A DNA stretch of 64,000 nt, from assembly GCA_934148015.1 (NCBI GenBank), contig CAKPCU010000001.1, positions 1 to 64,000 of the forward strand. Reading direction: 5' to 3'. Made by a program: the position numbers and the translations under genes. A model generated the notes under the pieces. It searched no databases. It was not told the DNA's origin and was given only the letters and a program-made list of their open reading frames with translations. Origin of the DNA: an uncultured Bacilli bacterium. Lineage in GTDB: Bacteria; Bacillota_I; Bacilli_A; RF39; UBA660. Position 1 is the first letter of the stretch; each line of letters starts with the position of its first letter. Positions 46,180 to 54,702 of this stretch are shown in pieces.

Positions 46180-46905
46180 TTAGTTATAATTATAATTGAA
46201 TTCATCTATTTGAAGCAGTTTTTTAGAAGTATCATACATCATCGTATATATTTTATAATTACCAAAACTAGTAGGTAAAGTATTATATTTATTTAATGTT
46301 CTATTGTAGATAGAAAAATATATATTTTTTCCAGTTATATAATCTGACACCAAAAATCTAAGTTTTTCTTCCATTTCAGTACTTAATATCCAAGTATCAT
46401 TTTTTTTAATATTATCTTCTAACTTTCTCGTATCTTCATTAAAATAATTAATATATATAGTTTTATAGTTGGTTTTGTTATGGTCTGAATTATAAGCCCA
46501 CTTAAATAGTTCTAATCTCCCATTACTAGGTAATGGAGCATTAATTATTTTCTTGTATGAGTTTATTTTGCTATAATCTTTTGAGTCGCTAGAACTAATT
46601 AAGCAAAAGGATCCATACAATATGAGCAATACAGCAATAATATAACCTGCAACTATGTTTTTCGTACATTTAATCCCCAACTTTTTATATTTATATCCAA
46701 GTATAATTGATAAAATTGGTATTGGCAAACATAACCAGCAAACAAAAGTTGTAGAAGTAAAAAAGAACCCCCCAACATTTTCTGGTCTTTCACTCATTGC
46801 CCCCCACAAAGCAAAAGATCCAAAAAAGCTAAAAATTGTTAAAAAAAATAAAAAATACATGAAAATTTTTAGCGTTTTTTCTTTATTGTTTTTAGTATTT
46901 TTCAT
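46180..46905 (-). CDS. hypothetical membrane protein
   Basis: 241 residues: three membrane helices in the first 105 residues, with a cytosolic basic N-terminus, then a soluble domain (about 110-241) rich in Asn, Tyr and Lys. Not recognised. The ATG follows a GAAAGGAT ribosome binding site, and a TTGACA-17-TACTAT promoter is placed about 60 bp upstream, so it is a monocistronic transcription unit. Confidence 0.65.
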   Translation of the reverse strand: MKNTKNNKEKTLKIFMYFLFFLTIFSFFGSFALWGAMSERPENVGGFFFTSTTFVCWLCLPIPILSIILGYKYKKLGIKCTKNIVAGYIIAVLLILYGSFCLISSSDSKDYSKINSYKKIINAPLPSNGRLELFKWAYNSDHNKTNYKTIYINYFNEDTRKLEDNIKKNDTWILSTEMEEKLRFLVSDYITGKNIYFSIYNRTLNKYNTLPTSFGNYKIYTMMYDTSKKLLQIDEFNYNYN

Positions 46906-46965
46906 TTTAATTTTTATCCTTTCAATAGTTTTAAAGCATATAATGTTATAATTATTACTATATTA

Positions 46966-46994
46966 ATAGTATTATACTTAAATATTAATGTCAA
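46966..46994 (-). promoter_or_regulatory. sigma-A-like promoter
   Basis: On the minus strand TTGACA (46994-46989) and TACTAT (46971-46966) are 17 bp apart, upstream of the membrane protein gene starting at 46905. Confidence 0.65.
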
Positions 46995-47068
46995 CTAAAT
47001 TAAAGTTTTATACATAGTATAAACAGCATTTTAGATTGACGTTTCAATTAATTTATAAACATAATGAA

Positions 47069-47092
47069 AAAATACCAGCAAATCGCTAGTAT
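47069..47092 (-). terminator. terminator after the SEC-C relic
   Basis: On the minus strand AATACTAGC and GCTGGTATT pair around a GATTT loop, followed by a T-rich run. It implies that a functional minus-strand gene once ended at 47130. Confidence 0.75.
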
Positions 47093-47129
47093 TTCTTATG
47101 TTTGTAAATTATTTTTCTTATTTTATAAG

Positions 47130-47231
47130 CTATTTACCACAACACTGTTTATACTTCTTACCACTTCCACAAGTAGTGGATGTTCCTATATTATCTGTAT
47201 TATTTATACTTATAGTATTATGCGTATTTCT
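47130..47231 (-). pseudogene. relic of a SEC-C zinc-motif C-terminus
   Basis: On the minus strand the last 33 codons before a TAG at 47130 end in TTCGSGKKYKQCCGK, almost the SEC-C tail of SecA (CPCGSGKKYKNCCGK here at 48057), but the leading DPCPC part is changed and the frame is closed by TAA immediately upstream. No start or ribosome binding site is present. A terminator follows. It is the decayed 3' end of a SEC-C protein, either a secA fragment duplication or another SEC-C gene. Confidence 0.7.
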
Positions 47232-47377
47232 TTATTTATCAGACTAGGTAACATCTATATTATTCATATTTATGATACTATCTGTACTATAAGTATTTCT
47301 CTAACGTGGACATATTGTGGACATTGTACACACCACTGAATTTAAATCATAACAATAAGTGATTTTAATTATTTAAA

Positions 47378-47956
47378 TTATTTTTTTAAATTCATTTCCA
47401 ATTTTTTATATGTTTTATTACTATTTTGCATAAATTGAATTGCACTAATTACAGCAGTTGAATCAAAATAACTTCTATAGTAATAACTGTCTGTTAAATA
47501 TCCACTTATTCCATTTACCTTTTTATTATTTTCATTACCTATTATTTTTTCAATTACTTTATTTAGTGATTTACCATCCTTTACCCAATCAAACATAGCT
47601 TTAGTTATTTGTAACCCTTGTGATTTTCCAAAGTACTCATTTTTACTTGAATCCATAATAGACGCATAAGTAATTATAAAATAATAATCATTAATTTGCT
47701 CATATCCACCTTCAATACTAATTAGTAAATCAAAATTGATATTATTTTCTATGCAATACTTTAATAATTCTTGATTTCTATTATGTGCTCCTGTTAAAAT
47801 TTCTCCATTTATTGGCTTTGAACTAACATAAGAATCAACCTCTAAAGATTCAATTTCAAAATTATCTATACCTAATTCTATTAAAGCTATAATTATCGCT
47901 TCTTTTTTCGAATTATTTTGAGAGCCTAGAATAATTTTAATAGTAATCACCTCTTT
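47378..47956 (-). CDS. DUF84/YjjX-type non-canonical purine NTPase
   Basis: About 192 residues: IILGSQNNSKKEAI at the N-terminus and IESLEVDSYVSSKPINGEILTGAHNRNQEL (the SKPxxxxET-like motif, here with I-L for the usual E-T), then SIEGGYE. These are the marks of inosine/xanthosine triphosphatases that sanitise the nucleotide pool. The start is uncertain: the ATG at 47956 has no clear ribosome binding site, while AGAGGTG lies within codons 2-4, 7-8 nt before an ATT codon. It is downstream of secA on the same strand. Confidence 0.8.
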   Translation of the reverse strand, partial: KEVITIKIILGSQNNSKKEAIIIALIELGIDNFEIESLEVDSYVSSKPINGEILTGAHNRNQELLKYCIENNINFDLLISIEGGYEQINDYYFIITYASIMDSSKNEYFGKSQGLQITKAMFDWVKDGKSLNKVIEKIIGNENNKKVNGISGYLTDSYYYRSYFDSTAVISAIQFMQNSNKTYKKLEMNLKK

Positions 47957-48056
47957 CATTAATAATACACTGTGTTCACAAGATTTATATTGTTTAGACA
48001 AATCACGGATAAATTTTTCAATTTTTAAAAATGCTTATTTTATTGGGGTTTGCGAG

Positions 48057-50552
48057 CTATTTTCCACAGCAATTCTTATATTTCTTTCCAGAGCCACATG
48101 GACAAGGATCATTTCTTCCAACCTTTTTTGCCTTCTTTATTGTTTTACCAGAAGTATTTTCTTTAACTTCATTTGTATTACCTTTTACTTGCTTAACTTC
48201 AAGATTTTGTCTAATTTCTGCCTTTAATAGATATAAAGTTATATCCTTACTTATATTATCAAGCATATTATCAAACATTTCAAATCCTTCTCTTATATAA
48301 GCTTGAAGTGGATCTTCATTTGCATATCCTCTTAATGATACACCTTCTCTTAAGTGATCCATAGTGTTAATATGTTCCATCCAATAATTATCAATAACTC
48401 TTAAACTAATAGCTTTTTCAAAGTCATTTCTAATTTCTGGTGGTAAATCTTTTATTTTTTCTTCATATTCATTAATTGTTTTAGTTTCAATTAAATCTAT
48501 TATTTCAGTTATATCTTTATTTAATATTTCAGATAATTTTAAATTACTATTTTTAAGTAAATTTTCATTTACGTATTCAACTATTTCATTACAATCATCT
48601 TCTGTAATTACACCATGTTCATTAGTATGTCTTCTAACTAATCCATCTATATGTTCATTCATATATTTAATTATTTCTAAATGAATATCATCATTATCTA
48701 ATATTTCATTTCTTCTAGCATACATAATTTCACGATGTTTACCCATTACATCATCATACTGTAATAAGTGTTTACGTGCATCAAAGTTATTACCTTCAAC
48801 TCTTTTTTGTGCCGTTTCAACTGATCTAGTAATAGTTTTACTACGCATATTTCTTTCACTATCTAAACCAGCCATTTCTAGAATTGATTTAAATCTATCT
48901 GTACCAAATCTAACCATTAAATCATCTTCAAATGATACGAAGAACTGACTATATCCTGGATCTCCTTGACGTCCTGAACGACCTCTTAACTGATTATCAA
49001 TACGACGTGATTCATGTCTTTCAGTTCCAATTACACATAATCCGCCAAGTTCTTTAACGCCCTCACCTAATTTAATATCAGTACCACGACCAGCCATATT
49101 AGTTGCTATAGTTACAGCACCCTTTTCTCCAGCTTTTGCTATAATTTCAGCTTCTCTTGCATGGTTCTTTGCATTTAATATTTCATGCTTAATACCAGCT
49201 TTTTTTAACATACTAGATATTAATTCACTAGTTTCAATCGCAATTGTACCAACTAACACTGGTTGACCTGTTTCATGTCTTTTTTTAATTTCAGCAACTA
49301 TTGCTTTATATTTTTCATCTTTTGTTGCATATATTAAATCCGCAGCATCTACTCTTATTACTGGTAAATTAGTAGGTATTTGTATAACAAACATATTATA
49401 TATGTTTCTAAACTCTTCTTCTTCTGTTTTAGCAGTACCAGTCATACCAGATAATTTTTCATACATTCTAAAGTAATTTTGGAATGTTATAGTAGCTAGT
49501 GTCTTAGTTTCTTCTTGAACTTGAACATTTTCCTTAGCTTCTATAGCTTGATGTAAGCCATCAGAAAATGCTCTACCTGGCATAAGTCTTCCAGTAAATT
49601 GGTCAACTATTACTACCTTACCTTCTTGAACTACATAATCTACATCATTATTCATTGTATAATTCGCCTTTAAAGCTTGGTTAATATGGTGTACTAATGC
49701 AGAATGTTCTATATCATATAAGTTCTTTATTCTAAAACTGCGTTCTGCTTTTTCTGTACCATTATCTGTTAAAGTAATATCTTTTGTCTTTTCATCTATT
49801 GTATAATCTTCATTTTCTCTTAATGTTTTAACAAATCTATCAGATGATTTATAAAGATCAGCAGATTTCATTACACCACCAGATATAATAAGAGGAGTTC
49901 TAGCTTCATCTATTAATACTGAGTCAACCTCATCTATTATTGCAAAGTTAAGTGGTCTTTGAACCCTATCTTCTTTTCTTACAACCATATTATCTCTTAA
50001 ATAATCAAATCCTAGTTCATTATTTGTAGAATATAATATGTCACAGTTATATGCATCTTTTTTCTCTTTAGGACTCATTTCTCTTAAGTTAACTGCAACG
50101 CTCATTCCTAAAAATTCAAATATTTGTCCCATCCAAGATGCATCACGACCTGCTAAGTATTCATTTACAGTAACAACATGTACACCTTTTCCAGTAAGTG
50201 CATTTAAATAAGCTGGCATAACACATGTTAATGTTTTACCTTCACCTGTCTTCATCTCAGAAATATTACCAAAGTGAATAGCTAAAGCACCTAGTATTTG
50301 TGTATAAAAAGGTTTTTCTCCAATTGTTCTATATGCTGCTTCTCTAACTAAAGCAAAAGCATCAGGTATTAAATCATCTAATGATTCTCCTTCATCTAAT
50401 CTTTTTTTTAGTTTATCAGTTGTAGCCTTTAATTGTTTATCTGTCTTTTTTTGATACTCTTCATCTAAAGCGACAACTTTATCTGCTATTAATTTAAATC
50501 TGTTTAATTCTTTATATTCATGATCAAATATATTTTTTAAGAAATTAAGCAT
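48057..50552 (-). CDS. secA: preprotein translocase ATPase SecA
   Basis: 831 residues. DEAD motor motifs MKTGEGKT (Walker A), DEVDSVLIDEART (Walker B region), the preprotein-binding domain, and NMAGRGTDIKLG and RGRSGRQGDPG (motor domain 2). It ends with an Asn/Lys-rich linker and the SEC-C zinc tail CPCGSGKKYKNCC, which contacts SecB or phospholipids in other species. It drives export through SecYEG. It lies downstream of hpf, separated from it by a terminator. Confidence 0.99.
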   Translation of the reverse strand: MLNFLKNIFDHEYKELNRFKLIADKVVALDEEYQKKTDKQLKATTDKLKKRLDEGESLDDLIPDAFALVREAAYRTIGEKPFYTQILGALAIHFGNISEMKTGEGKTLTCVMPAYLNALTGKGVHVVTVNEYLAGRDASWMGQIFEFLGMSVAVNLREMSPKEKKDAYNCDILYSTNNELGFDYLRDNMVVRKEDRVQRPLNFAIIDEVDSVLIDEARTPLIISGGVMKSADLYKSSDRFVKTLRENEDYTIDEKTKDITLTDNGTEKAERSFRIKNLYDIEHSALVHHINQALKANYTMNNDVDYVVQEGKVVIVDQFTGRLMPGRAFSDGLHQAIEAKENVQVQEETKTLATITFQNYFRMYEKLSGMTGTAKTEEEEFRNIYNMFVIQIPTNLPVIRVDAADLIYATKDEKYKAIVAEIKKRHETGQPVLVGTIAIETSELISSMLKKAGIKHEILNAKNHAREAEIIAKAGEKGAVTIATNMAGRGTDIKLGEGVKELGGLCVIGTERHESRRIDNQLRGRSGRQGDPGYSQFFVSFEDDLMVRFGTDRFKSILEMAGLDSERNMRSKTITRSVETAQKRVEGNNFDARKHLLQYDDVMGKHREIMYARRNEILDNDDIHLEIIKYMNEHIDGLVRRHTNEHGVITEDDCNEIVEYVNENLLKNSNLKLSEILNKDITEIIDLIETKTINEYEEKIKDLPPEIRNDFEKAISLRVIDNYWMEHINTMDHLREGVSLRGYANEDPLQAYIREGFEMFDNMLDNISKDITLYLLKAEIRQNLEVKQVKGNTNEVKENTSGKTIKKAKKVGRNDPCPCGSGKKYKNCCGK

Positions 50553-50587
50553 AATATAATCATCTCCTTAAAGATTATTGTAACAAA

Positions 50588-50627
50588 AAAAAGAAAATAT
50601 TCAAAGTAATATTGAGTATTTTCTTTC
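50588..50627 (-). terminator. terminator between hpf and secA
   Basis: On the minus strand AAAGAAAATACTCA and TTGAATATTTTCTTT pair and are followed by a run of about eight T. Confidence 0.85.
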
Positions 50628-50635
50628 TAAACTTT

Positions 50636-51166
50636 TTATTTTGTTTCTATAATTCCGTAATTACCATCTTTTCTTTGATATAACACACATATAGAGTTTG
50701 TATCCGTATTTTTAAATACAAAGAATGAGTGACCTAACATATTCATTTGAAGCATAGCCTCTTCTTCATCCATAGGCTTCATATCTATTTTCTTTCTTTT
50801 TAAAACCACTTGGTCATCATCTTCAAAGCTTTCTTCTAATTCTAATTCAAAATTTTGTATCATATTTTTTTTAATTTTAGAATTAAGCTTTGTTTTATTT
50901 TTTCTGATTTGTCTTTCTAATTTGTCGACTGTAAGATCAATTGCCGCATATAAATCATTGTGGGATTCTTCGCTTCTTAAAGTATAACTCATTGCAGGAA
51001 TTGTAATTTCTATTTTTTGGTCTTTTCCACGTATCTTAATAACCACACTTGCTTCAATATCATCTGCATTTTCGAAATACTTATCTAGCTTACCAATCTT
51101 ATCCTCTATATAAGATTTAATAGCTGGTGTAATTTCTACTTTTTCACCACGAATTTTATATTTCAT
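50636..51166 (-). CDS. hpf: ribosome hibernation promoting factor, long form
   Basis: 176 residues from the ATG at 51166 (MKYKIRGEKVEIT) after AAAGGA; the upstream extension has no ribosome binding site. The N-terminal S30EA domain (1-95) with IEDKIGKLDKYF is followed by a linker and the C-terminal dimerisation domain (about 120-176: KPMDEEEAMLQMNMLGHSFFVFKN), which in the long form makes 100S ribosome dimers. Position before secA is conserved in Bacillota. Confidence 0.96.
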   Translation of the reverse strand: MKYKIRGEKVEITPAIKSYIEDKIGKLDKYFENADDIEASVVIKIRGKDQKIEITIPAMSYTLRSEESHNDLYAAIDLTVDKLERQIRKNKTKLNSKIKKNMIQNFELELEESFEDDDQVVLKRKKIDMKPMDEEEAMLQMNMLGHSFFVFKNTDTNSICVLYQRKDGNYGIIETK

Positions 51167-51213
51167 ATTATCAATCCTTTCTACAATTAAATTATACCAC
51201 AACATAAAAAGAA

Positions 51214-51236
51214 ATGCTACTATGAAGTAGTAACAT
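51214..51236 (-). terminator. short terminator after csp gene
   Basis: On the minus strand TACTA/TAGTA with flanking ATG/CAT pair around TTC, followed by a T-rich run. It overlaps the last codons of the cold-shock gene. Confidence 0.55.
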
Positions 51237-51459
51237 TTGATGTTTCTTTTACATTAGAAACTTCTCTAACGTTAATTGCTTGTAAACCTTTTTCAGTTTC
51301 AAGTAATTCATATTCAACTATTTGACCTTCACTAAGAGTCTTATATCCATCTTGTTTAATAGCTGAGTAATGAACAAATATGTCCTCACCGTCTTGAACA
51401 TCAATAAAACCATAGCCTTTTTCATTGTTGAACCATTTAATTTTTCCTATTCTAGTCAT
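51220..51459 (-). CDS. cold-shock domain protein
   Basis: 79 residues from the ATG at 51459. RNP1 [11 protein letters not shown] and RNP2 DIFVHYSAI are both present; the last 15 residues ([12 protein letters not shown]) extend the core beyond the usual 66. It binds single-stranded RNA/DNA as an RNA chaperone. Its GAGGTG ribosome binding site lies inside the stop region of a 13-codon leader ORF (51463-51504), suggesting translational coupling. It is followed by hpf. Confidence 0.95.
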   Translation of the reverse strand: MTRIGKIKWFNNEKGYGFIDVQDGEDIFVHYSAIKQDGYKTLSEGQIVEYELLETEKGLQAINVREVSNVKETSNVTTS

Positions 51460-51462
51460 CAA

Positions 51463-51504
51463 CTACACCTCACTTCCCTTTGTTATTACACTTTTAATAT
51501 ACAT
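51463..51504 (-). CDS. 13-residue leader ORF of the cold-shock gene
   Basis: ATG at 51504 after AAAAAGGAG, encoding MYIKSVITKGSEV and ending at TAG (51463-51465), which leaves 3 nt before the csp ATG. The csp Shine-Dalgarno GAGGTG is inside the last codons (GAG GTG). A ribosome finishing the leader would be placed exactly on the csp start, so the peptide may control csp translation. The peptide itself has no recognised motif. Confidence 0.55.
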   Translation of the reverse strand: MYIKSVITKGSEV

Positions 51505-51761
51505 CTTTGAACACTCCTTTTTCAATATTTATCGTACTTCAAAAAACGACATTATTTTAAAGGTGCATGAACATCATACCAAATGTTTAACTAAAATTAT
51601 GTTTTTTACGTTTAGATGTTATTTTTAACCTATAAAAGGTAATATTTTATCTTTTTTATTAAATTTACTTCTACTTATCATTCATTTCCATGTTTCGAAA
51701 GTAAAATTAACTATTTTTTATCATTTGGATGTAGAATTGTATCAGAAAAACGAGGTGTGGT

Positions 51762-52367
51762 ATGAAAAAACGTTTTTTAAAAAATATTAGAACTGCTATA
51801 AAAAAACAGTATCCTAATTATAATAATGATAAAATTAATGAAATAATGTATGGTATAGAAGGTCTTTATTTAACCTTTACTAAAACGGTAGTAATATGCA
51901 TTATAGCACTGATATTAGGAATATTTAAAGAACTCATCTATTTATTAGTTGCTTTTAACTTTATAAGATTATTCGCATTTGGTATGCATGCTAGCAAAAG
52001 TTCTATATGTCTTATATTCTCTAGTCTAGTATTTATTATATTTTCAATTTTATGTAAATACATAGTCTTACCAAAATATTTACTATATATGTTATATTTA
52101 ATAGTTCTAGTAATTATAAGTTTATATGCTCCTGCTGATACTATTAAAAGACCTTTAATAAAAAGAAACAAAAGAATTAAGTTCAAGATTCTTTCTATAA
52201 TGGTAGTTATAATATATTTTATATTAACATTAGTACTTAAAAATAATTTACTTATAAATAGCTTAATATTTGGATTATTAATAGAATGTATATTAATTAA
52301 TCCTATTACATATAAGGTATTTAAGATGCCTTATAAAAACTATATTACATATAATTTAAACGCTTAA
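51762..52367 (+). CDS. agrB: AgrB-type peptide-processing membrane protease
   Basis: 201 residues with about five membrane helices. It matches AgrB: FIRLFAFGMHASKSSIC holds the catalytic His (GMHA) and Cys, followed by the basic APADTIKRPLIKRNKRIK segment. AgrB cleaves the C-terminal part of AgrD and forms the thiolactone ring. The ribosome binding site is GAGGTG. The agrD gene follows 41 bp later on the same strand. Confidence 0.93.
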   Translation: MKKRFLKNIRTAIKKQYPNYNNDKINEIMYGIEGLYLTFTKTVVICIIALILGIFKELIYLLVAFNFIRLFAFGMHASKSSICLIFSSLVFIIFSILCKYIVLPKYLLYMLYLIVLVIISLYAPADTIKRPLIKRNKRIKFKILSIMVVIIYFILTLVLKNNLLINSLIFGLLIECILINPITYKVFKMPYKNYITYNLNA

Positions 52368-52408
52368 TATAGTGGTTAAATAAATATTTGAAAGGAGGTA
52401 TACTTAAT

Positions 52409-52534
52409 ATGAAAGCTTTATTTGTTTCTGCAATTTCTGCTTTAGGAGCATTACTTGCTGCTACTGCTACAAATGGGTGTCTTGCTATTTGGGTTGATGA
52501 ACCTAAAATGCCAAAGTCAATGATAGAAAAATAA
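52409..52534 (+). CDS. agrD: AgrD-type cyclic autoinducer precursor
   Basis: A 41-residue peptide: an amphipathic N-terminus (MKALFVSAISALGALLAATA), then the core TNGCLAIW and the charged recognition tail VDEPKMPKSMIEK. Cysteine at 24 with four residues after it (CLAIW) fits a five-residue thiolactone ring, with the E-P-x-M-P tail matching the AgrD motif. An AAAGGAGGT ribosome binding site precedes the ATG and a strong terminator follows. The exact N-terminal cut of the mature signal is not visible. Confidence 0.85.
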   Translation: MKALFVSAISALGALLAATATNGCLAIWVDEPKMPKSMIEK

Positions 52535-52535
52535 T

Positions 52536-52573
52536 AAAAAAATAGTTATGAAGCTGATTCATAACTATTTTTT
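52536..52573. terminator. bidirectional terminator between agrD and agrC
   Basis: AAAAAATAGTTATGAA and ATTCATAACTATTTTTT form a near-perfect stem with a short loop between convergent agrBD and agrAC. Confidence 0.95.
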
Positions 52574-53869
52574 ATTTTTTATTTTAACTGTTAAATCTGT
52601 TACATAATAATTATCTTCTAAATACCTATTAATATCAAAAGAATGATTTGTACTTATGATATCTTCAACTAACCTAAGACCATAACCTCTACCTTTTCCT
52701 TTAGTAGTATATCCTGTTCCAATTTTATTTAAATCTATCTTGCCTGTATAGGTATTATAAATACTAAATATTATTTTATCATCACTCTTTTTAGTAATTA
52801 TTAATATTTTCTTATTTTTACTTTTAAATGATGCTTCTATTGCGTTATCCAATAACACTCCAAGTATTTTAGTTATATTTTTATACATATTAGTTTCAAG
52901 TGATGATAATTTTCTTTTAACACCATTACCAACATTTATATCATAACTAATATTCATATCTTCCATAGTAGACAGTTTATAATATAAAAGACCCTTTATA
53001 CCACCATCTGGAAAATTATTTAATTGACTTATTAAATAACTACTATGCGTTTTCTTTGCATCATCTGTTATAGAATCTAAATAATCAATTAACTTTTTAG
53101 AATCATTCATTTTAGCATAACCCTTAATTACCATTAACTGATTTTTGAATTCATGATTTGCTTTTCCTTGTTCTGTTATTATTTTTTCATATTTAGTAAC
53201 ATAATTAAGCATTTGACTATTTACTTCTTGTAATTGTTCTGCCTTTAATTGCTTTCTTATTAATAAGGTTATTATGGCTATTGAAGAAATTAGAAAAAGT
53301 ATATTTATATAGTAATTTGATTTCAAGATTAAATTTAATCCATTTTTTGATACAAGTAAATATAACATAATTAAAAGTGCATACAAATAATATATATACT
53401 TTTTATGTTTTTCGAAAAAATTTAATAATTTATTAAACAATTTTCTTAAAACTGGTAAAATAGATAATATTACTGACAATCCTGATACTAAAATATTAGT
53501 AATCATATTGAAAAATGGATTATTTACCAAATCAACAGAACTAAAACCTAACAAAACCAACAATAAGGTTATTATCATTTCTGAAATAGTTAATAATATT
53601 GTTATTATAATCGTATATAATACCGACTTTTTATTTCTTATATTTAAAATGTAATTTATTAAAAGAGTAATTATCGTTATAAAAACAAGAAATCTTATCT
53701 TATTTGGTATAAACATAGATACCAAAATAAAATATACCCATGAAGCAACAAAAAACATAAACAAATTCTTTTTACATAAATTCTTCTTTAGTTTTGTCAT
53801 TATTATAGTTGTTGCAAGTGATTGTGATAACGATGCAAATAAAGTTACTAAAATTTTCTCTACATTCAT
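52565..53869 (-). CDS. agrC: AgrC-like GHKL sensor histidine kinase
   Basis: 434 residues: about six to seven membrane helices (to about 215), a dimerisation/phosphoacceptor segment ANHEFKNQLMVIKGYA (His of the H-E-F-K-N box), and a GHKL ATPase domain with the N box ILGVLLDNAIEAS and G box GKGRGYGLRLVEDI. This is the HPK10 arrangement of AgrC-type receptors. It overlaps agrA by 1 bp and is read opposite to agrBD. It should sense the AgrD peptide outside the cell. Confidence 0.9.
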   Translation of the reverse strand: MNVEKILVTLFASLSQSLATTIIMTKLKKNLCKKNLFMFFVASWVYFILVSMFIPNKIRFLVFITIITLLINYILNIRNKKSVLYTIIITILLTISEMIITLLLVLLGFSSVDLVNNPFFNMITNILVSGLSVILSILPVLRKLFNKLLNFFEKHKKYIYYLYALLIMLYLLVSKNGLNLILKSNYYINILFLISSIAIITLLIRKQLKAEQLQEVNSQMLNYVTKYEKIITEQGKANHEFKNQLMVIKGYAKMNDSKKLIDYLDSITDDAKKTHSSYLISQLNNFPDGGIKGLLYYKLSTMEDMNISYDINVGNGVKRKLSSLETNMYKNITKILGVLLDNAIEASFKSKNKKILIITKKSDDKIIFSIYNTYTGKIDLNKIGTGYTTKGKGRGYGLRLVEDIISTNHSFDINRYLEDNYYVTDLTVKIKNKK

Positions 53870-54588
53870 TACTCAGACCTCAATCTTTCTTTTAAGCCTT
53901 TTTTATAATTTCTTGATAAATAATCTATACTATCATCATTTGTAAAATATATAATATCATTCTTAAAATCTGCACATTTAATATTATTTAAATTAACATA
54001 ACATGCTCTATGTGATTGATAAAACCTATTATCTAATTGTTTAGCAACACTAGTTAAAGTATCTCTAACATAATATTCCTTATCAATAGCTTTTATTTTT
54101 GTTTTATCTTTTGCACTATCTCTGAATATGTATAATATATTATCATACTTTATATGATAAAGTTCTTTATCTTGTTTAAACACAAGGGTACTTCTGCGGT
54201 TTAAGTTTTTAATTACAATATTAATTGAATCCGTTAATCTTTTCTCATAGTTATCAAATTTAGATATGAAATCAAAAATTAATAGTTTTTCTTTAAATAG
54301 TTTTAATTCTAATTCATCATGTGAAGTTAATACTATTATAATACTATCCCAATCTACTTTTCTTATATCTTGAGCAATTTCAAGACCTGTTTTATCAGGA
54401 AGTTCTAAGTCTAAAATATATATCTTCAAATCAGATGGTGTATTTATAATTTTATTCAAGTTATTATTATACTTTTCAAAAGAATGAACGGTATAATCAA
54501 AGTCATACGGCATAGTAATTTTAGAAATTAAAGCTTCATGCAAATCTCTTACATTCTTATTATCTTCACAAATTATAAAATTTATCAT
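53869..54588 (-). CDS. agrA: AgrA-like response regulator (LytTR)
   Basis: 239 residues from the ATG at 54588 after GGTGA. The receiver domain has ICEDNKNVRDLH at the start and the phospho-Asp in IYILDLELPDKTG. The LytTR DNA-binding domain (about 140-239) has LYHIKYDNILYIFRD and RFYQSHRACYVNLNNI, FKNDIIYF. LytTR regulators bind paired direct repeats. A pair of 8-bp direct repeats overlaps its own promoter. The order agrA-agrC is the reverse of the staphylococcal one. Confidence 0.9.
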   Translation of the reverse strand: MINFIICEDNKNVRDLHEALISKITMPYDFDYTVHSFEKYNNNLNKIINTPSDLKIYILDLELPDKTGLEIAQDIRKVDWDSIIIVLTSHDELELKLFKEKLLIFDFISKFDNYEKRLTDSINIVIKNLNRRSTLVFKQDKELYHIKYDNILYIFRDSAKDKTKIKAIDKEYYVRDTLTSVAKQLDNRFYQSHRACYVNLNNIKCADFKNDIIYFTNDDSIDYLSRNYKKGLKERLRSE

Positions 54589-54606
54589 ATTACTCACCTA
54601 GTTTTA

Positions 54607-54640
54607 ATTATAACACAAATATTTCCAAAAATTTCCAATA
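54607..54640 (-). promoter_or_regulatory. agrA promoter region with direct repeats
   Basis: On the minus strand TATAAT (54612-54607) precedes the agrA ribosome binding site. Upstream, TTGGAAAT occurs twice, 10 bp apart (54621-54628 and 54631-54638), covering the -35 position, which has no TTGACA. This layout fits an activator-dependent promoter bound by a LytTR dimer, possibly AgrA itself. Confidence 0.5.
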
Positions 54641-54663
54641 AATTACAATTTTTTAAACGCATT

Positions 54664-54702
54664 AAAAAAGATATATATTTTTTTATTTTATATATCTTTT
54701 TT
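54664..54702. terminator. terminator after mreB-like gene
   Basis: AAAAAAGATATATA and TATATCTTTTTT pair around an AT-only loop; it ends the transcript of the mreB gene and is usable on both strands. Confidence 0.8.

Noticed and set aside
47064..47339. Plus-strand 91-codon open frame
   Set aside because: It is antisense to the SEC-C relic, has no ribosome binding site, low-complexity Ile/Thr/Ser composition and overlaps a terminator, so it is a chance frame.
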